From Saussurea involucrata (lineage: Eukaryota > Streptophyta > Magnoliopsida > Asterales > Asteraceae): 64,000 nt of DNA. The stretch is taken from positions 26,261,696 to 26,325,695 of the forward strand of contig CM066312.1 of NCBI GenBank assembly GCA_033807775.1. Reading direction: 5' to 3'. Under the pieces are notes generated by a model. The model was not told the origin of the DNA and searched no databases. It was given only the letters and a program-made list of their open reading frames with translations. A program made the position numbers and the translations under genes. Below are positions 61,511-64,000 of the stretch, one piece after another; position 1 is the first letter of the stretch; each line of letters opens with the position of its first letter.

Positions 61511-62282
61511 TGTTGGGTTTTTGTTCAAAATACGATTTCAAAAACCATAACATTTTGCAACGGTAGCTTAAAATTTGAACAACATTGAAAACATTTCAAC
61601 ACCCACCAAGGATCCATTTGCATGAACATGAAAGATTAAAACATACATAGGGGGTTTCTAGAAAATACAACCTTTGAAGTCCTTTGCAAAGTCTTCTAGT
61701 TGGAGAAGATAGAGATGGCAAGAACTCAAGCAAGAGCTCCTCTAGAGTAGTCCACCAACAAGCTCCAACACCAAATGTATGCTAGTACCTTCTTGAAGAA
61801 AGATGCAAAAGGGAGCTTCTAGTTCAACTCTACAATAGACTTGAAATGAGAAGAAGCAAAAACCCACCAAGAATGGTGGTTTTCGGCCGAAGTCAAGAGA
61901 GGGAGAGAGGAGAGTGAATTTTTGCAAGTGTCTTTCAAATTCCAAGTCTTCTCTCTTTTTGTCAAAACACAAGACAAGCTCTTCATTTTCTATTGGACCA
62001 CAAAAGGGTCCAATGGTCTGCATATTGCCACCCAACATGGCCAATGAAATAAAAGAAGGCCATGCAATTTTATACTTTTAACCCTTCTAGTTTAAAATGC
62101 TTAAAATCACATTTTAACTATTTTAAACTTTCTCCTTTTAATTTTAGTTACATATGAGTCCATCATATGTATTAAAAAACTAAAAAATTATTATTTGCAT
62201 CTATAATATTATGAATCATATTCATTTATATTTTCAAGAAATAATTAATATTTATCAAGAATCAAATTCTTATAAATATCAA
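61511..62282 (-). repeat. OC 5' LTR, partial
   Basis: Plus strand starts TGTTGGGTTTTT right after the primer site and runs until LINE L3. The far LTR end is not visible, so the boundary relies on the primer site alone. No convincing promoter motif was identified. Confidence 0.75.
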
Positions 62283-64000
62283 TTTTTTTTGGAAAGGAGG
62301 CGGCACTCCTGGCAATATATAAACAGAAAAAAATAAAGTACACCTAAATGGCGAGGGACTCCCTCCCAAAAAGGAACTCCAACAAAAAGATAGGACAGGC
62401 CCTACCCAAGGCGGAGAACCAAACTAACGAAAACCCAGCGTTACAACCAAACAAAAGCCACAAAACAACAAGCCAAAAGTAGCAGAGAGAAGAAACAAGC
62501 CACATGACAAATAAAATGACAAAAAACTTAGCGAGAACCAGCGCCACCCAACGGGCTAAATCCACCATCGAAATCGACAAATCCATAGACAACACCCTTA
62601 TTGTCCCGAAACCAACCTGAAACCACCACCCAACAGCCGCATCTCAACCACGCGATGAATATCAGCCACCAACTGCTGAACACTTTGTTTCTTAGTCGAG
62701 AAAAGGCGATCATTCCTCTCATGCCAAATATAATAGATAGTTGCCGAAAACAGCAACTTTTGCCTCAATTTCGTGAATCTCCAATGCCCATGCCGAATAT
62801 CTTCCAGGATGACTGGCCAAGTATTCGAAATCAACGGAACCTGCAAAGAGGTCTTAATACAAGACCAGACCTGGGCCGAGAAGGGGCAATCAAAAAACAG
62901 ATGAGCATGTGAATCCAAGCAAACACTACACAATGAACACTTTAACGATCCCGCATCGCTTCTCCAGGCTTGCATCCTATCTTGCGTCGGAAGACGCATC
63001 TGGAATGCTAACCAAACACAAAAAGCATGCTTTGGAATATGTTTAGAGAACCAACAAACCCCATACCAAAACACCTTATCATAAGGGCCATCCAAGGTGT
63101 CCCAAACCTCCGAAACCGTAAAACTGGTAAGCTTTTAACGACGATTCAGCCACATGATCTGATCCCGAATCCCCAGAAAAACGCATGTCACCGTAACCAC
63201 CTGAAGATCCGAACATCGACGCACCCACTCATGCGGCCAAACCTGCTGTATGGAACCAATAACATCCGCAACTGTAGAGTCCTTAGTGAATCCAGTCGCA
63301 TGAACCACTCTGTATGAGAGATACCTCGAAAGGTGGCCAACCGATAGCCACTTATCCTCCCAAGCATTCGTAGAATTCCCATCGCCCACAACATGCATAA
63401 AATATGGCCGAAATTGCTCCCGAAGATCAAGCAACCTACGCCAAACCCAAGTAGACGAACTGGATGGGATAACATTCCACAAACTAGAGTCCCGCAAGCG
63501 ATGCACATGAACCCACGAAACCCATAATGAATCACGCTTCCGCAAAATATCCCATAAGTGCGCGGAAAGAAGGCATCTATTCCATAGCGCAAGCCATTTT
63601 AAGCCCAAACCACCCATTTCCTTCGGTTTACAAACTTCACTCCAGGCAAGACGAGCTCTACCTCTCGAGCTATCACCATGAGCGCATAAAAAATCTCTGA
63701 ATAGTCTTTCTAAATCATGCAATACCGAAGTAGGAACCAAAAAGACCATCATCCAATACAATTGCAAGGACTCTAAAACTGATTTAATCAACTGTAAGCG
63801 ACCACACGAAGGCGTTTAGACGAGAGAGGCACTCCAAGATATCTAAACGGTAGAGAGCCCGTCTGAAAAGGTAACAACTGAGATATAGCATCTCTAACCG
63901 GCTGATCTACATTCGAAAAGTATACTGAGCTTTTGGCCATACTTGGACGCAACCCCGAAGCATCCGCAAAATCATCCAAAGCATGCTTTAAAACTCGAAC
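62283..64000 (-). mobile_element. L3: LINE fragment in the OC LTR, continues past the window
   Basis: Minus strand, A8 tail (T8 at 62283-62290) and the same 3' end as L1 (GGAAAGGAGGCG-(G/A)-CACTCC). Carries the C-terminal half of ORF2; the 5' part lies beyond the right edge. Confidence 0.88.
62598..63979 (-). pseudogene. L3 ORF2: end of RT, linker and zf-RVT
   Basis: Three pieces in different frames: GLRPSMAKSSVYFSNVDQPV (63979-63788), the RT C-terminus; GGLGLKWLALWNRCLLSAH and NAWEDKWLSVG (63791-63135); IPKHAFCVWLAFQMRLPTQD and CSLCSVCLDSHAHLFFDC (63095-62598), the zf-RVT domain. At least two frameshifts (near 63790 and 63120), so inactive. Very similar to L1. Confidence 0.85.

Larger units (their letters stand above)
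1..62282 (-). mobile_element. OC: outermost Ty1/copia retrotransposon, split into three visible pieces
   Basis: Read on the minus strand, the order is LTR (61511-62282, then cut by a LINE), primer site (61496-61508), leader, gag start at 59832, gag resuming at 15550 after S2, and pol running to 13731 and then 135-1 after S1. Removing S2 and S1 rejoins open copia-type gag-pol coding sequence at both junctions. The right end of the LTR and the 3' half of pol lie outside the window. Nonsense codons in every large coding piece and a LINE in the LTR mark it as the oldest layer here. The copia lineage was not resolved. Confidence 0.85.

Noticed and set aside
61742..62044. A 100-residue minus-strand ORF
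   Set aside because: Inside the OC LTR, no domain recognised; more likely chance.

Overview
This is plant nuclear DNA made almost entirely of nested retrotransposons. I find no host gene, rRNA or tRNA gene. Evidence for a plant: initiator-tRNA-Met primer sites (TGGTATCAGAGC), Ty1/copia elements of Sirevirus type, Ty3/gypsy chromoviruses with a chromodomain, and plant L1-type LINEs. Some post-pol modules resemble, from memory, proteins common in composite (Asteraceae) genomes; that is only a weak hint of family. Names used here: OC = outermost copia (minus strand); S1, S2, S3 = three Sirevirus-like elements (plus strand); G1, G2 = two chromoviruses (minus strand); L1, L2, L3 = LINE fragments. 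Layout: OC runs right to left, with its 5' LTR at 61511-62282 (then cut by LINE L3, 62283 to window end), leader 59833-61495 and gag start at 59832. OC gag is split by S2 (15551-59699); gag-pol resumes at 15550-13731, is split by S1 (136-13730), and continues at 135-1 off the left edge. S2 carries LINE L1 in its 5' LTR (15723-18356), G1 in its integrase (22474-41295), LINE L2 in its RNase H (43367-44929) and G2 in its post-pol gene (46727-54894). G1 carries S3 in its right LTR (29869-40886). The deepest stack is S3 in G1 in S2 in OC, four levels. Target-site duplications support most joints: GTGTT for S1, CACTT for S3, AGCCA for G2 (perfect), GGTAT/GGTTT for G1 and CTTGC/CATAC for S2 (imperfect), and about 10 bp for L2. 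LTR divergence counted by eye follows the nesting: S2 about 4%, G1 about 2%, G2 about 0.7%, S1 about 0.5%, S3 none seen. The most interesting content is in the S elements. Each has a large gene downstream of pol, where SIRE1-type elements have an 'envelope-like' ORF. Here the products share an N-terminal domain, a coiled coil and NLS-like basic clusters, with no signal peptide or membrane segment that I can see, so a nuclear role looks likelier than an envelope. In S2 and S3 this gene seems to be a separate transcription unit, with its own TATA box, a 5' leader exon and a leader intron. In S2 the coding part also holds two GT-AG introns that exactly restore the reading frame. S3 has lost pol except for a short scar, yet its LTRs are identical by eye, so it was probably mobilised recently in trans. 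Each LTR element also has its own short inverted-repeat word, amplified in LTRs, spacers, an intron and, in S1, even coding sequence.
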